64,000 bases of DNA, taken from assembly GCF_000743705.1 (NCBI RefSeq), contig NZ_JQEZ01000001.1, positions 240,070 to 304,069 on the forward strand. Direction: 5' to 3'. Every line of letters starts with the position of its first letter. Position 1 is the first letter of the stretch. This DNA comes from Ruegeria halocynthiae (GTDB lineage: Bacteria > Pseudomonadota > Alphaproteobacteria > Rhodobacterales > Rhodobacteraceae). The position numbers and the translations under genes are program-made. The notes beneath the pieces were generated by a model that searched no databases, was not told the origin of the DNA, and worked only from the letters and a program-made list of their open reading frames with translations. Of this stretch, positions 44,062-54,812 are shown piece by piece.

Positions 44062-44940
44062 TTAGGCGCGATGCCGTTCCTCGAATTCATAGCCGTAGTC
44101 ATAGGACTTCAACGGCTTCGGAGACAGCTCATACGTTGCTTTGCGCAGGAAATCCATCATCTTGCGCGTATCCTTGCCCAAGGGGTCCAGAACGTCGCGG
44201 CCTATGGGCTCTCCGATCACCACTTTGACGGGCGTATCAACGCGCTTTTTGAATTCCTTGATCAACAGACCCATCCGCAACGTGTTGTGCAGATGGCTGG
44301 CAATTTGAAACAGACGCGAGGTATGGCCATCAAAGAACACCGGCACCACAGTGGCATTGGATTTGGCCACCATCCGGGCCGTAAACCCACGCCATCCCGG
44401 GTCCATCGGATGGGCAAATGGCTTGACCGCCGTGCTGACGGTTCCGCCCGGGAAAATCCCGATTGCACCGCCGTCACTCAGGTAATTCAACGCGGTTTTC
44501 CGTGTCTCCAAGTTCAGCTTCATCGCCTCTTTCGTTTCATCAAACGAGATCGGCAGAACGATGCGATCCAGGTCTTCGGCTTTGCGGAAAATGCGATGCG
44601 CCAAAATCCGGAAATCTCCGCGTGTCTGGGACAACATGTGCCCCATCATCAGACCATCCAGAATGCCATAAGGATGATTGGCGATCAGGATCAGCGGCCC
44701 GGTGCGCGGAATATTAGCCAGCGACCCGCCAGCAACATCCAGCGACAACCCATACCGTTCGACCATGACCGACCAGAAATCGCGGCCATTCGAGACCTCT
44801 TTTTCATAGCCGTCCGCACGTTTGATCAGACGCAGGCGTCCAGTCGTGTTCTCCATCAACTTAATCACCATGCGCCCGCCTTTGGTTTCGGCGGAATACG
44901 CATAGGAAATGTCACGTGCGACATGGCGGCGCGAGGGCAT
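44062..44940 (-). CDS. PlsC-like lysophospholipid acyltransferase family protein
   Basis: A 292-residue acyltransferase-domain protein. The acceptor box reads [13 protein letters not shown], five residues between His and Asp rather than the four of classic PlsC. This variant occurs in a subset of bacterial acyltransferases. Further blocks are [12 protein letters not shown] and [17 protein letters not shown] 44940 has CGGAG upstream. The substrate could be a lysophospholipid or an aminolipid precursor; the sequence does not settle this. It is cotranscribed with murI. Confidence 0.85.
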   Translation of the reverse strand: MPSRRHVARDISYAYSAETKGGRMVIKLMENTTGRLRLIKRADGYEKEVSNGRDFWSVMVERYGLSLDVAGGSLANIPRTGPLILIANHPYGILDGLMMGHMLSQTRGDFRILAHRIFRKAEDLDRIVLPISFDETKEAMKLNLETRKTALNYLSDGGAIGIFPGGTVSTAVKPFAHPMDPGWRGFTARMVAKSNATVVPVFFDGHTSRLFQIASHLHNTLRMGLLIKEFKKRVDTPVKVVIGEPIGRDVLDPLGKDTRKMMDFLRKATYELSPKPLKSYDYGYEFEERHRA

Positions 44941-45019
44941 GGGCGACTCCGGATTTGCTGCCTGCAAGATAGGTGTGGGTAGCAATCTTGACTAGATATC
45001 GTGACACGCCCGTGACAGT

Positions 45020-48000
45020 TTATTCTGCCGCGGCGCGCAACTCTGGCCCTCCGTCACGTATGGTTGCAAGCAGTTCCTCACGCCGTTTCGCGGCCTTGGC
45101 CTCATTTGCCAGCAACACTGGCCCGAACCCGCGAATATCCAGTGGTAACCGTGCCAAAGCGATCACCGCGTCCCGTGTTTGCACGGATATCAACGGGGTG
45201 ATTTCCCTGAGGTCTTTTTCATATTGCTTGATCAACGCGCGCTCCAACCGCCGCTCGGCGCTGTACCCAAATACATCCAACGGGGTGCCGCGCAGCGATT
45301 TCAGTCTTGCCAGCAGTTTCAGCGGTTTCAGCATCCATTCGCCATAGGTCCGCTTTTTCGGCCGCCCATCCGTACCTGTGCCCCCCATCATTGGTGGAGC
45401 CAGATGGAAGGTCATCTTGAAGTCCCCATCAAACTCAGCCGCTGCCTTCTCGCGGCTGCTCAACAGCAGGCGGGCAACTTCGTATTCATCCTTGTAGGAC
45501 AACAGCTTATGATAGCCTTTTGCCACCGCCTCGCGGATGCCTTCGTCTTCGAAGGTTGTGACCAGCTTGCGGTATCGTTTGGCCAAACGGCTGCTTTGGT
45601 ATTCGGTCAGGTGCCCTGCCCGATATTCGATCAACTGATCCAGCGTTTTGGGCAGCTCGGCAACCTTGGGCGTCAGTATTGCGGCGACTTCATCGGGGTG
45701 CAGAACCGCCCAACGGCCAATATCAAAGGCGCGCTTGTTCCGCTCAACAGCGGTTCCGTTCAGTTCAATCGCCTTCAGAACTGCCGAATGGCTGATCGGC
45801 AGCAAACCACGCTGCCATGCCGCGCCAAAGATCATCATGTTTGAATATATCGAATCCCCCATGACCGCCCGCGCCAAATCAGTGGCATCAAACAGGGACA
45901 CATCCTGTTTCAAACGCGCCTGCAAGGCCAGCTCCAGCCGGTCGCCCGGTATCTGGAATTCTGTGTCGCGTGTGAAATCGCCGGTGACGGTTTCGTGGCT
46001 GTTCACGACGGCACCGGTTTGCCCCGCACGCGTCAGGCCCAGCGTCTTGGCCCCGGCAGAGACAACCAGATCCCCACCGATCAACGCATGTGCCTCGCCC
46101 GTGGCGACACGAATGGCGCTGATGTCTTCGGGCCGGTTGGCCAGACGACAATGAATATGCACGGCCCCGCCCTTTTGGGCCAGCCCGGCCATCTCCATCA
46201 TCCCGGCGCCCTTGCCGTCGATCTGGGCGGCCTGTGCCAGCACGGCCCCCAGGGTCACAACGCCGGTTCCGCCTATGCCGGTGATCACCACGTTATGGGT
46301 TCCCTTGATGGCGGGCAGCTGGGGCAACGGCAGGTCAGGCAGATCAATCTCGGTTGTCGCCTCTTTGCGAATTTTCGCGCCCTCAAGCGTCACGAAGGAC
46401 GGGCAAAATCCACTGAGGCACGAGAAGTCTTTGTTGCAACTGGACTGGTCGATCGCACGTTTACGGCCCAATTCGGTTTCCTTGGGCACGATCGAAACGC
46501 AATTCGACTGCACACCGCAATCGCCACACCCTTCGCAAATGTCGGTATTGATAAAGACACGCTTGTCGGGGTCCGGGAACTCTCCGCGCTTGCGGCGACG
46601 GCGCTTTTCGGCGGCGCAGGTCTGGACGTAGACAATGACCGAGGTTCCTTCGATCTTGCGGAATTGCTCCTGCACTTGCATCAGATCGGCGCGTTCATGG
46701 GTTTCGACACCCGCTGGCAGCGCCTTGAAGTTCACATCTTCTTTTTCGTCATACACAAGGGCCACGTCCTTGACGCCCATGGCCTTGACCTCGGCAATAA
46801 TCCGTTCGGCGGTCAGATCCCCTTCGTTCCCCTGCCCGCCGGTCATGGCAACGGCGTCGTTGAACAGGATTTTGAAGGTAATGTTCGTGCCCGCAGACAA
46901 GGCCGCCCGGATCGCCTGAACGCCGGAATGGTTATAAGTCCCGTCACCCAGGTTTTGAAACACATGCGTGGTGGTTGAAAACGGTTCTTCCCCGATCCAA
47001 TTCGCCCCTTCGCCCCCCATTTGCGTAAAGCCCGAGGTGTTCCGGTCCATCCACTGAACCATGTAATGGCACCCAATGCCCGCATAAGCGCGGCTGCCAT
47101 CGGGCACTTTGGTCGAACTGTTGTGCGGACAGCCGGAACAGAAATACGGCAAACGCGTTGCGATTTCCTGCGCATTGTCAGCCCGGCGCGCTTCGGACAA
47201 TTTTGAAAGGCCAGCGCGTAGGCCATCGGTATCCCGGCCCTCTTCGATCAGGATATCACCCAGTTTTTCGGCAATCATGATCGGGTCCAGCGCGCCGCGC
47301 GTCGGGAACAATTCCTCGCGGTGCAACGTTCCTGCGCCGCCCTTGTACCAGCCGTACACACGGCGACCACGCCGGTCATCAAAGATGGCCTCTTTGACCT
47401 GAACCTCGATCAGCTTGCGCTTTTCCTCGACGATCACGATCAGGTCCAGCCCTTCGGCCCAGTCGTGGAATCCGGCCATGTCCAGCGGGAAGGTCTGGCC
47501 GACCTTGTAAGTGGTAATCCCCAGACGCTCGGCCTCGGCTTCGTCTATGTTCAACAGCGACATCGCATGGGCCAGATCCAGCCAGTTCTTGCCAGCCGCA
47601 ACAAACCCGATCTTGGCCCCGGGCTTGCCCCAGACGCGCCTGTCCATCTTGTTGGCCCGCGAAAACGTCTCGGCGGCGAAGCGTTTATAGTCGATGATCC
47701 GCGCCTCTTGCAGATGCGGGGTATCGCCCAGCCGAATGTTCAGCCCGCCTTCGGGCATGCCAAAGTCAGGCACGACAACCTTCATGCGATCAGGGCTGCC
47801 ATCGACAACCGACGTAACCTCGATCGTGTCCTTCATCGTCTTCAGGCCGACCCAGACACCGGCAAACCGACTGAGTGCAAAGCCGTAGATGCCATAATCC
47901 AGAATTTCCTGCACACCTGCCGGGCTGACCACTGGCATATATGTATCGACCAGCGACCATTCGGACTGATGCAGCACAGTAGAGCTTTCGCCAGTATGAT

Positions 48001-48439
48001 CGTCGCCCATCGCCATAAGCACACCGCCATGCTGCGCCGTGCCCGCCATATTTGCGTGGCGCATCACATCGCCAGAGCGGTCCACCCCAGGTCCTTTGCC
48101 ATACCAAAGCCCGAACACACCGTCGAACTGGCCATCTCCGCGCAATCCGGCCTGCTGGCTGCCCCACAGGGCTGTTGCCGCCAGATCTTCGTTCAGGCCA
48201 TATTGAAAGGTGACATCGCTGCCTGCCAGTTGCTTTTGCGCCCGCATCATCTGTTGATCGACCGCGCCCAAGGGTGAGCCGCGATAGCCGGTCACCAATC
48301 CTGCGGTATTCAGACCCGCCTGCGCGTCCCGGGCTTTTTGCATCAGCATCAGACGAACCAATGCCTGCGTTCCGTTCAGTAGAACCGGGTTCTTTTCAAG
48401 GTCGAACCGGTCGTTTAGCGATATTTGTGGCTGACTCAT
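45020..48439 (-). CDS. Fused indolepyruvate ferredoxin oxidoreductase
   Basis: A 1139-residue enzyme oxidatively decarboxylating aryl-pyruvates to aryl-acetyl-CoA, with thiamine diphosphate and Fe-S clusters. The N-terminal part is the pyrimidine-binding IorA-like portion (TGYRGSPLGAVDQQM). The diphosphate-binding part has GCHYMVQWMDRNTSGFTQMG and ILFNDAVAMTGGQ. Cys clusters CEGCGDCGVQSNC and CNKDFSCLSGFC follow. The IorB-like gamma domain follows VVITGIGGTGVVTLGAVLAQ. Both subunits are in one chain, as in many aerobic proteobacteria. A LysR regulator is divergent. Confidence 0.93.
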   Translation of the reverse strand: MSQPQISLNDRFDLEKNPVLLNGTQALVRLMLMQKARDAQAGLNTAGLVTGYRGSPLGAVDQQMMRAQKQLAGSDVTFQYGLNEDLAATALWGSQQAGLRGDGQFDGVFGLWYGKGPGVDRSGDVMRHANMAGTAQHGGVLMAMGDDHTGESSTVLHQSEWSLVDTYMPVVSPAGVQEILDYGIYGFALSRFAGVWVGLKTMKDTIEVTSVVDGSPDRMKVVVPDFGMPEGGLNIRLGDTPHLQEARIIDYKRFAAETFSRANKMDRRVWGKPGAKIGFVAAGKNWLDLAHAMSLLNIDEAEAERLGITTYKVGQTFPLDMAGFHDWAEGLDLIVIVEEKRKLIEVQVKEAIFDDRRGRRVYGWYKGGAGTLHREELFPTRGALDPIMIAEKLGDILIEEGRDTDGLRAGLSKLSEARRADNAQEIATRLPYFCSGCPHNSSTKVPDGSRAYAGIGCHYMVQWMDRNTSGFTQMGGEGANWIGEEPFSTTTHVFQNLGDGTYNHSGVQAIRAALSAGTNITFKILFNDAVAMTGGQGNEGDLTAERIIAEVKAMGVKDVALVYDEKEDVNFKALPAGVETHERADLMQVQEQFRKIEGTSVIVYVQTCAAEKRRRRKRGEFPDPDKRVFINTDICEGCGDCGVQSNCVSIVPKETELGRKRAIDQSSCNKDFSCLSGFCPSFVTLEGAKIRKEATTEIDLPDLPLPQLPAIKGTHNVVITGIGGTGVVTLGAVLAQAAQIDGKGAGMMEMAGLAQKGGAVHIHCRLANRPEDISAIRVATGEAHALIGGDLVVSAGAKTLGLTRAGQTGAVVNSHETVTGDFTRDTEFQIPGDRLELALQARLKQDVSLFDATDLARAVMGDSIYSNMMIFGAAWQRGLLPISHSAVLKAIELNGTAVERNKRAFDIGRWAVLHPDEVAAILTPKVAELPKTLDQLIEYRAGHLTEYQSSRLAKRYRKLVTTFEDEGIREAVAKGYHKLLSYKDEYEVARLLLSSREKAAAEFDGDFKMTFHLAPPMMGGTGTDGRPKKRTYGEWMLKPLKLLARLKSLRGTPLDVFGYSAERRLERALIKQYEKDLREITPLISVQTRDAVIALARLPLDIRGFGPVLLANEAKAAKRREELLATIRDGGPELRAAAE

Positions 48440-48487
48440 CAGACGCCTCCCCTCGTCAGATCAGTGTGCTTTATTCGATCGTATTTT

Positions 48488-48506
48488 AGGTCATAATTTC
48501 TGACCT
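48488..48506. promoter_or_regulatory. LysR-type binding site, AGGTCA-N7-TGACCT
   Basis: A perfect 6-bp inverted repeat with 7-base spacer. Inside it, T at 48491 and A at 48503 form the T-N11-A signature of LysR regulators. It lies in the 169-base spacer between the oxidoreductase gene and the divergent lysR gene. Confidence 0.75.
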
Positions 48507-48608
48507 GTATAGAGTTTATCCACTGAAACATAAGGATTTCGACCTTTGAATGTGGAAGTTCCTATCTATTTCATATAGGCATTCCCGGGGATAACGAAAG
48601 TTGCGGCG

Positions 48609-49517
48609 ATGGATTGGGACAAGCTTAGGATATTTCACGCAGTGGCAGATGCAGGTAGCCTGACCCATGCAGGCGACAAGCTGAACCTGTCACAATCTGC
48701 GGTCAGCAGGCAAATTCGCGCGCTCGAGGATTCGCTTGATTCGATCCTCTTTCACCGCCATGCCCGCGGCCTGATCCTGACCGAACAAGGAGAGCTTCTG
48801 TTCGACGCGACCTCGGCCATGTCCAAACGTCTGGACGCCGCCTCTGCGCGCATTCGCGACAGCGAAGAAGAAGTGTTCGGGGTTCTGCGTGTCACCACGA
48901 CCTTCGGCTTTGGAACCCTATGGCTGGCACCCCGTCTACCGAAGCTGTACAAGCAATATCCCGATCTCAACATCGACCTGATGCTGGAAGAACGCGTTCT
49001 GGACCTTCCCATGCGCGAGGCTGACGTGGCCATCCGCATGAAAGAGCCCAGTCAGGCCGACCTTGTGCGCAAGCGGCTGATGACAGTGCAGATGCAGCTA
49101 TATGCAACGCAGGAATATCTGGAAGGTGAAAACGGACGCCCCGAAAAGCTGGAAGATATTTCGAAACACCGGCTGATCTGCCAAAACCCATCCGCGCCGC
49201 AGGTCGGTGCCAGTGCGACGATGGTCCGGCATCTGATGACCTACAATCCCGGATCGTTGCTGACGGTCAACAATTACTTTGGCGTGCTTCAGGGTGTGTT
49301 GCACAACCTCGGGATCGGCGTCTTGCCGGACTATGTAACACAGGATTTCCCGCATCTTGTACCGATCCTGTCCGACACCGAAATTGCAGATGTCCCCGTA
49401 TACCTCGCCTACCCCGAGGAATTGCGCCATTCCAAACGTGTTGCTGCGTTCCGGGACTTTGTGCAGGAAGAAATCATCGCCCAGCGTAAACAATTGAAGC
49501 AGATGGGAAAACTGTAG
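48609..49517 (+). CDS. LysR family transcriptional regulator
   Basis: A 302-residue regulator. The N-terminal winged helix is WDKLRIFHAVADAGSLTHAG followed by LNLSQSAVSRQIRALEDSL. The C-terminal periplasmic-binding-protein-like effector domain begins near residue 92 (LRVTTTFGFGTLWLAPRLPK). It is divergent from the indolepyruvate oxidoreductase, with a T-N11-A inverted repeat between, so control of that gene is likely. The effector is not known. Confidence 0.94.
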   Translation: MDWDKLRIFHAVADAGSLTHAGDKLNLSQSAVSRQIRALEDSLDSILFHRHARGLILTEQGELLFDATSAMSKRLDAASARIRDSEEEVFGVLRVTTTFGFGTLWLAPRLPKLYKQYPDLNIDLMLEERVLDLPMREADVAIRMKEPSQADLVRKRLMTVQMQLYATQEYLEGENGRPEKLEDISKHRLICQNPSAPQVGASATMVRHLMTYNPGSLLTVNNYFGVLQGVLHNLGIGVLPDYVTQDFPHLVPILSDTEIADVPVYLAYPEELRHSKRVAAFRDFVQEEIIAQRKQLKQMGKL

Positions 49518-49601
49518 CTATGCGCCTTTGTCATAGCGGGCATGTTCATCGAACAGCCTGAAACATCTTGATCGCGCTCAAACTGATCCCTAAATGACCT
49601 C

Positions 49602-49685
49602 TCGAAGGCGGTGATGCTGTAACGCTCATCATCTTCATACCTCCCTGTTGGACTATGGCCGAGCTTAATGCTCGGCCTTTTTTTT
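49602..49685 (+). ncRNA. Candidate small RNA with strong terminator
   Basis: In the 279-base space after lysR, a promoter-like TTGATC (49568) - 17 bases - TAAATG (49591) precedes about 84 bases. These hold a hairpin (GTGATG-N10-CATCAT), an unpaired CCTCCCTG stretch, and a strong terminator GGCCGAGC-ttaat-GCTCGGCC-TTTTTTTT (49657-49685). No reading frame with a ribosome site is visible. It could instead be the 3' end of the lysR mRNA. Confidence 0.45.
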
Positions 49686-49796
49686 GGCCAACGGTAATGG
49701 ATTTCCGCGCCAAGCCGGGAAACATCTGGGAAAATCGGGCACTTATGCCTATGATCACGAAAAAATCATCAAGACTTACGTTCGAGGACAGATTCG

Positions 49797-52064
49797 ATGT
49801 TTCACCCCATTCGCCTATTGATGGCGTTGATTTCAGTTGTGCTGCTATCTGGACCAGTACTTGCTCAGGTCGGCAGCACCAGCGGCACATCAGCCACGGT
49901 CAGCATTCCCGATGATCTAACGCCTGAACAAGTGGACGATCTGGTCGCCCGGATGTCCGACGATCAGGTCCGCTCGATTTTGCTGGACCGGCTGGATGCC
50001 GTGGCCGAAAAACAGGCCGAGGTGACAGCAGGCAAGAAAGGTCTGATTCAGTCCGCCTCTGACACGGCAAGCAGCATGGTTGCGTCCTGGCTGGATGTGA
50101 TCCGAAAAATCCCCCTGCTGATTACGGCCCAGATCGAGGCGTTTTCCAATTTCGGCAACACCTTCGGCGCTGGCGGAATCGTCACGATGATTGGCTATAC
50201 CTTCCTGGCCCTTGCCGTTGGGTTCGCCGCAGAAAAGCTTGTGGGACTGTGGACCAGGCGGTGGATCAAAGTCGTCGACGGCGATGCCTCGACCGATTTG
50301 CGCGGCGCGGTGACGTTTCTGTTCAAACGGTTCTGCTGCGAGTTTCTGGGGCTGTTGGTGTTCTACTATGTCGTGGTGTTCATCGGTCGTCATTTGCTAA
50401 CGCCCGAACAGATTTCTCAGGCCGGGCCATTCGTGTTCTATTTGATCTGGTTCCCGCGCTTGGGCGCTGCGGTTTCGCGGTTCGTCATTGCCCCGAACCA
50501 AAGCAGCCTGAGGCTGGTCAATGTGGACGATCATTGGGCGAAATACCTGCATCGTAACTTGATCGGATTGTTCCTGCTGATCGGCTTCACGCTGTTCATA
50601 CTGGACTTCAACGCGCTGAACGATGTTCTGCCCGGCGAATCCCGGTTGGGCTTTTGGCTGAACACCTCGATCCACATCTATGTCGGCATCATCGCTTGGA
50701 CCGCCCGCAAAGGTCTGTCGGACATGATGCTTGGGTCCGACCCTGATCGCACCCATTTTGATGAGGAAGCCGCACGCCTTTACCCCTATTTCGCGATTGG
50801 CGTAACGGTTGGTATGTGGTTGCTGGTCGAATATTTGACCTCGCAGCGAGACCCGCGAATTTTCGCCCTGCTGGCGCATGGTGCCCATTTCATCACGATG
50901 TTCTGGCTGCTGATCGCACCGGCGCTTGATACCTTGATCCGCGGTCTGGTGCGCCATCTGCAACCACCGATGATCGGGGGTGGCGCTGTGGCCGAAAAAG
51001 CCTATCAGTCGAGCAAGCGCAGCTATATCCGCATCGGGCGCGTTCTGGCAGGGATTCTGGTAATCCTGCTGATCGCCAACGCCTGGGATCTGGATCTGCA
51101 GGAAATCGCAGGTGCCGGAACGGATTCCGGCAGCAAGGTCATTCAGTTCTTCATCATTGTCGCGATTGGCTACATCCTGAACGAAGGTGTCTCGCTTTGG
51201 ATCAACCGTCGCTTGGCCAAGGAGCAAACCTCGGCCGAACAAAGCCCCGATGAAGAGGCTGGCGAAGGCGGCGGTGCCGGCGGATCGCGCCTGGCAACCG
51301 TGCTGCCGCTGCTGCGCGTTACGGCTCAGGTCACGATTGCGGTGATCTTTGTTCTGCTTGCGCTGGGCGCACTGGGCGTCAATATCACGCCGTTGCTGGC
51401 CGGTGCCGGTGTTCTTGGTCTGGCAATTGGTTTTGGCGCGCAAAAGCTGGTGGCCGATATTGTTGGCGGCGTCTTCTTCCTGATTGATGACGCTTTCCGC
51501 GTTGGCGAATATGTCGATGTTGGCGGCACGATGGGGACGGTCGAAAAGATCTCGATCCGCTCAATGCAGTTGCGGCACCATCGCGGGCCGGTCCACACCA
51601 TCCCCTATGGCGAGATTCAGAAGCTGACGAACTTCAGCCGCGACTGGGTCATCATGAAGCTAAAATTTACCGTGCCGTTCGATACTGACCCGAACAAGGT
51701 AAAGAAAATCTTCAAGAAGATCGGTGCTGAAATGATGGCGGATGAGATCCACAAAGACGGATTCCTGCAACCGTTCAAGTCGCAGGGCGTCTTTGACTTT
51801 GACGATGTCGGCATGATCATTCGCGGTAAATTCATGGCCAAACCCGGCAAGCAGTTCACCCTGCGCAAGGAAATCTTCAACCGCGTGAAATCCTCGTTCA
51901 AGGAAAACGGCATCGACTTTGCCCGCCGCGAGGTACGCGTCGCGATCCCGGGTCTGGAAGATACCGAACATCTGAGCGAGGAGCACAAAGCTGCAATCGG
52001 CGCTGCCGCAGGCGACGCAGTTGCCCAGCAGGTGCAGCAACAGCAGGAAGATCTGAAAAAGTAG
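49797..52064 (+). CDS. Large MscS-family mechanosensitive channel
   Basis: A 755-residue membrane protein. A signal peptide ends near VLAQ (residue 24) and a periplasmic region with short helices extends to about residue 105. Eight or more membrane helices follow. The MscS core starts near residue 500: VTAQVTIAVIFVLLALGALG, then the pore helix TPLLAGAGVLGLAIGFGAQK, and LVADIVGGVFFLIDDAFRVG. A cytoplasmic beta/vestibule domain and a Gln-rich tail (QQVQQQQEDLKK) complete it. It probably protects against hypo-osmotic shock. GAGG precedes ATG 49797. Confidence 0.92.
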   Translation: MFHPIRLLMALISVVLLSGPVLAQVGSTSGTSATVSIPDDLTPEQVDDLVARMSDDQVRSILLDRLDAVAEKQAEVTAGKKGLIQSASDTASSMVASWLDVIRKIPLLITAQIEAFSNFGNTFGAGGIVTMIGYTFLALAVGFAAEKLVGLWTRRWIKVVDGDASTDLRGAVTFLFKRFCCEFLGLLVFYYVVVFIGRHLLTPEQISQAGPFVFYLIWFPRLGAAVSRFVIAPNQSSLRLVNVDDHWAKYLHRNLIGLFLLIGFTLFILDFNALNDVLPGESRLGFWLNTSIHIYVGIIAWTARKGLSDMMLGSDPDRTHFDEEAARLYPYFAIGVTVGMWLLVEYLTSQRDPRIFALLAHGAHFITMFWLLIAPALDTLIRGLVRHLQPPMIGGGAVAEKAYQSSKRSYIRIGRVLAGILVILLIANAWDLDLQEIAGAGTDSGSKVIQFFIIVAIGYILNEGVSLWINRRLAKEQTSAEQSPDEEAGEGGGAGGSRLATVLPLLRVTAQVTIAVIFVLLALGALGVNITPLLAGAGVLGLAIGFGAQKLVADIVGGVFFLIDDAFRVGEYVDVGGTMGTVEKISIRSMQLRHHRGPVHTIPYGEIQKLTNFSRDWVIMKLKFTVPFDTDPNKVKKIFKKIGAEMMADEIHKDGFLQPFKSQGVFDFDDVGMIIRGKFMAKPGKQFTLRKEIFNRVKSSFKENGIDFARREVRVAIPGLEDTEHLSEEHKAAIGAAAGDAVAQQVQQQQEDLKK

Positions 52065-52276
52065 AACCACAATCGGCGCGCGGCCTGTTCGGGTCGCGTG
52101 CCGGAATTTGCACGGGCTCACTTAATTCCTGTGCCAAAGGCAAACCAGATTTGCACGCATCCCACAATTGCCGTTGAAACACTGGCGCAAAGCCAACAAT
52201 TCCGGTTTCCTCTTTCCCCCGGCGGCCCCTTACCCTAAAAGGCGCCAACCATTGCCATCTCGGGGACTGATACAGG

Positions 52277-54436
52277 ATGCAAGAGCCAGCCATCACACCG
52301 GATTTGATTGCCGCGCACGGGCTGAAGCCTGACGAATACGATATGATCCTGGGGATCATCGGACGCGACCCGACATTTACTGAACTCGGCATCTTTTCAG
52401 CGATGTGGAACGAACATTGCTCTTACAAATCCTCGAAGAAATGGTTGCGCACCCTGCCCACATCCGGCCCTCAGGTCATCTGCGGCCCAGGTGAGAACGC
52501 GGGCGTCGTCGATATCGGCGACGGACAGGCGGTGGTGTTCAAGATGGAAAGCCACAATCACCCCTCGTACATCGAACCCTATCAGGGTGCGGCAACCGGC
52601 GTGGGCGGCATCCTGCGCGACGTCTTCACCATGGGCGCGCGCCCCATCGCCTCGATGAACGCGCTGTCCTTTGGTGAGCCGGGGCATCACAAAACCCGTC
52701 AGCTGGTCAACGGCGTGGTGGAAGGCATTGGTGGCTATGGCAATTGCTTTGGCGTGCCCTGCGTGGGTGGCGAAGTCCGCTTTCACCCCGCCTATAACGG
52801 CAATTGCCTTGTGAACGCATTCGCGGCTGGTCTGGCCGACAGCGACAAGATTTTCTACTCGGCGGCTTCCGGCGTCGGTATGCCCGTGGTGTATTTGGGC
52901 GCCAAAACCGGCCGTGATGGCGTGGGCGGTGCCACCATGGCCAGTGCCGAATTCGATGACACGATCGAAGAAAAGCGCCCCACCGTTCAGGTCGGTGACC
53001 CCTTCACCGAAAAGCGCCTGATGGAGGCGACGCTTGAGCTGATGCAGACCGGTGCCGTGATCTCGATCCAGGACATGGGCGCTGCTGGCCTGACCTGTTC
53101 CGCCGTTGAAATGGGCGACAAGGGTGGTCTGGGCGTGCGTCTGGATCTGGAAAACGTCCCCCAGCGCGAAGATGACATGACCGCATATGAGATGATGTTG
53201 TCGGAATCTCAGGAACGTATGCTGATGGTCCTCAAGCCCGAGCTTGAGGCTGAGGCCCGCGCCGTGTTCGAAAAATGGGATTTGGATTTCGCCATCGTCG
53301 GTGAAACCATCGCCGAAGACCGCTTCCTGATCGTTCATAACGGCGAGGTCAAAGCCGATCTGGTCCTGTCCAAACTGTCATCGACCGCACCGGAATACGA
53401 CCGCCCGTGGGAGCCAACAACCGCAGCCGAGGAGCTGACCGAAGTTCCCCAAATCGATCCGATCGACGGTCTGCGCGCCCTGCTCGCCTCGCCCAATTAT
53501 GCGGGTAAGCAATGGGTTTACGAACAATACGACACGATGGTCATGGCCGACACCGCCCGCACGCCGGGTCTGGGCGCGGGCATGGTGCGCATCCACGGAA
53601 CCGACAAGGCGCTGGCCTTCACCAGCGATGTTACCCCGCGCTATGTGCGCGCAAACCCTGTTGAGGGCGGTAAGCAGGCTGTGGCCGAGGCCTATCGCAA
53701 CTTGATCGCTGTCGGTGCCAAACCGCTGGCCACGACCGACAACCTGAACTTCGGCAATCCCGAAAAGCCCGAGATCATGGGCCAATTCGTCGGTGCCATT
53801 CAGGGAATTGGCGAGGCCGTCGCGGCGCTGGACGTGCCGATCGTGTCCGGCAATGTGTCGCTTTACAATGAAACTGACGGTCAGGCGATCCTGCCGACGC
53901 CGACCATTGGCGCCGTGGGCCTGTTAGAGCATACGGACGAGATCATCGGCAACGAGGTCCGCGAAGGCCATGTTGCACTGGTTATCGGTGATACACACGG
54001 TCACCTGGGTCAGTCCGCCCTACTGGCCGAGGTGTTCAACCGCGAAGACGGTGACGCCCCGCATGTCGATCTGGACGCCGAAAAGCGCAACGGTGATTTT
54101 ATCCGCGCCAATCGTGAGATGATCAAAGCCTGCACCGATCTGGGCGATGGCGGCCTTGCGCTGGCGGCGTTCGAGCTGGCCGAAGCGGCTGGTGTCGGCG
54201 TTTGCCTGGATGACGCCTCGACCGAGTTCCTGTTTGGCGAAGATCAGGCGCGTTATCTGGTTGCCTGCAACTTTGATCAAGCCGAGGCGCTGATGATCGC
54301 CGCTGGTCAGACCGGTGTTCCACTGGTGTCGGTTGGCCGGTTCACCGGTGACTGCGTCCGCATCGGCGGTTCCGAAGCCCCGCTGGCGGAACTGGCCGCA
54401 ACCTTCCGCAGCAGCTTTGCCGAGGCCGTCGCCTGA
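52277..54436 (+). CDS. purL: Phosphoribosylformylglycinamidine synthase subunit PurL
   Basis: Synthetase subunit of FGAM synthase, partner of PurS and PurQ (encoded 19 kb away on the other strand). The 719-residue small-type PurL lacks the fused glutaminase domain. ATP and substrate motifs are seen in [39 protein letters not shown] and [18 protein letters not shown]. The second half repeats the fold ([18 protein letters not shown]). The 212 bases upstream hold no gene. A terminator follows at 54465. Confidence 0.98.
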   Translation: MQEPAITPDLIAAHGLKPDEYDMILGIIGRDPTFTELGIFSAMWNEHCSYKSSKKWLRTLPTSGPQVICGPGENAGVVDIGDGQAVVFKMESHNHPSYIEPYQGAATGVGGILRDVFTMGARPIASMNALSFGEPGHHKTRQLVNGVVEGIGGYGNCFGVPCVGGEVRFHPAYNGNCLVNAFAAGLADSDKIFYSAASGVGMPVVYLGAKTGRDGVGGATMASAEFDDTIEEKRPTVQVGDPFTEKRLMEATLELMQTGAVISIQDMGAAGLTCSAVEMGDKGGLGVRLDLENVPQREDDMTAYEMMLSESQERMLMVLKPELEAEARAVFEKWDLDFAIVGETIAEDRFLIVHNGEVKADLVLSKLSSTAPEYDRPWEPTTAAEELTEVPQIDPIDGLRALLASPNYAGKQWVYEQYDTMVMADTARTPGLGAGMVRIHGTDKALAFTSDVTPRYVRANPVEGGKQAVAEAYRNLIAVGAKPLATTDNLNFGNPEKPEIMGQFVGAIQGIGEAVAALDVPIVSGNVSLYNETDGQAILPTPTIGAVGLLEHTDEIIGNEVREGHVALVIGDTHGHLGQSALLAEVFNREDGDAPHVDLDAEKRNGDFIRANREMIKACTDLGDGGLALAAFELAEAAGVGVCLDDASTEFLFGEDQARYLVACNFDQAEALMIAAGQTGVPLVSVGRFTGDCVRIGGSEAPLAELAATFRSSFAEAVA

Positions 54437-54464
54437 ACTAACGCCTGCAGAATTGAAACGACGG

Positions 54465-54500
54465 AACCTGCGCCCTCACCGGCGCAGGTTTTGTTGTTTT
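54465..54500 (+). terminator. Rho-independent terminator after purL
   Basis: AACCTGCGCC-ctcacc-GGCGCAGGTT, a 10-bp perfect stem, followed by TTGTTGTTTT. It is 29 bases past the purL stop and 76 bases before bolA. Confidence 0.9.
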
Positions 54501-54575
54501 CAAGCCGCCAACACACCCTTGCACGCCCCGTCCCGGCGCTCTACATCTTGATAAAGACCTTCAGGAGAAACCTAC

Positions 54576-54812
54576 ATGCCGATGAGCACCCACGAGATCG
54601 AAAACCTGCTGCGCGAAGCCTTTCCCGATGCGGAGATTCAGGTCGGCGGGCATGATGGCGTGCATATGTCCGCCATGGTCGTGGATGAAAGCTTTCGCGG
54701 AAAAAACCGGGTGCAGCAGCAACGTGCGGTCTATGCCGCGTTGAAAGGTAAAATGGACGGCCCAGACGGGGATTTGCACGCGCTGGCCTTGACCACGAAA
54801 GTGCCTGAATGA
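54576..54812 (+). CDS. bolA: BolA family protein
   Basis: A 78-residue BolA domain. In this family BolA partners monothiol glutaredoxins in Fe-S cluster handling. The conserved block HMSAMVVDESFRGKNRVQQQ with RAVYAALKG is intact, and His in GGHDGVHM sits where cluster-ligand His residues occur. AGGAG precedes ATG 54576. The stop overlaps the next start (ATGA). A CGFS glutaredoxin lies at the end of the same four-gene run, supporting the BolA-Grx role. Confidence 0.95.
   Translation: MPMSTHEIENLLREAFPDAEIQVGGHDGVHMSAMVVDESFRGKNRVQQQRAVYAALKGKMDGPDGDLHALALTTKVPE

Noticed and set aside
52076-52105. GC-rich hairpin after the MscS gene
   Set aside because: Stem is imperfect and lacks a T run, so it was not listed as a terminator.
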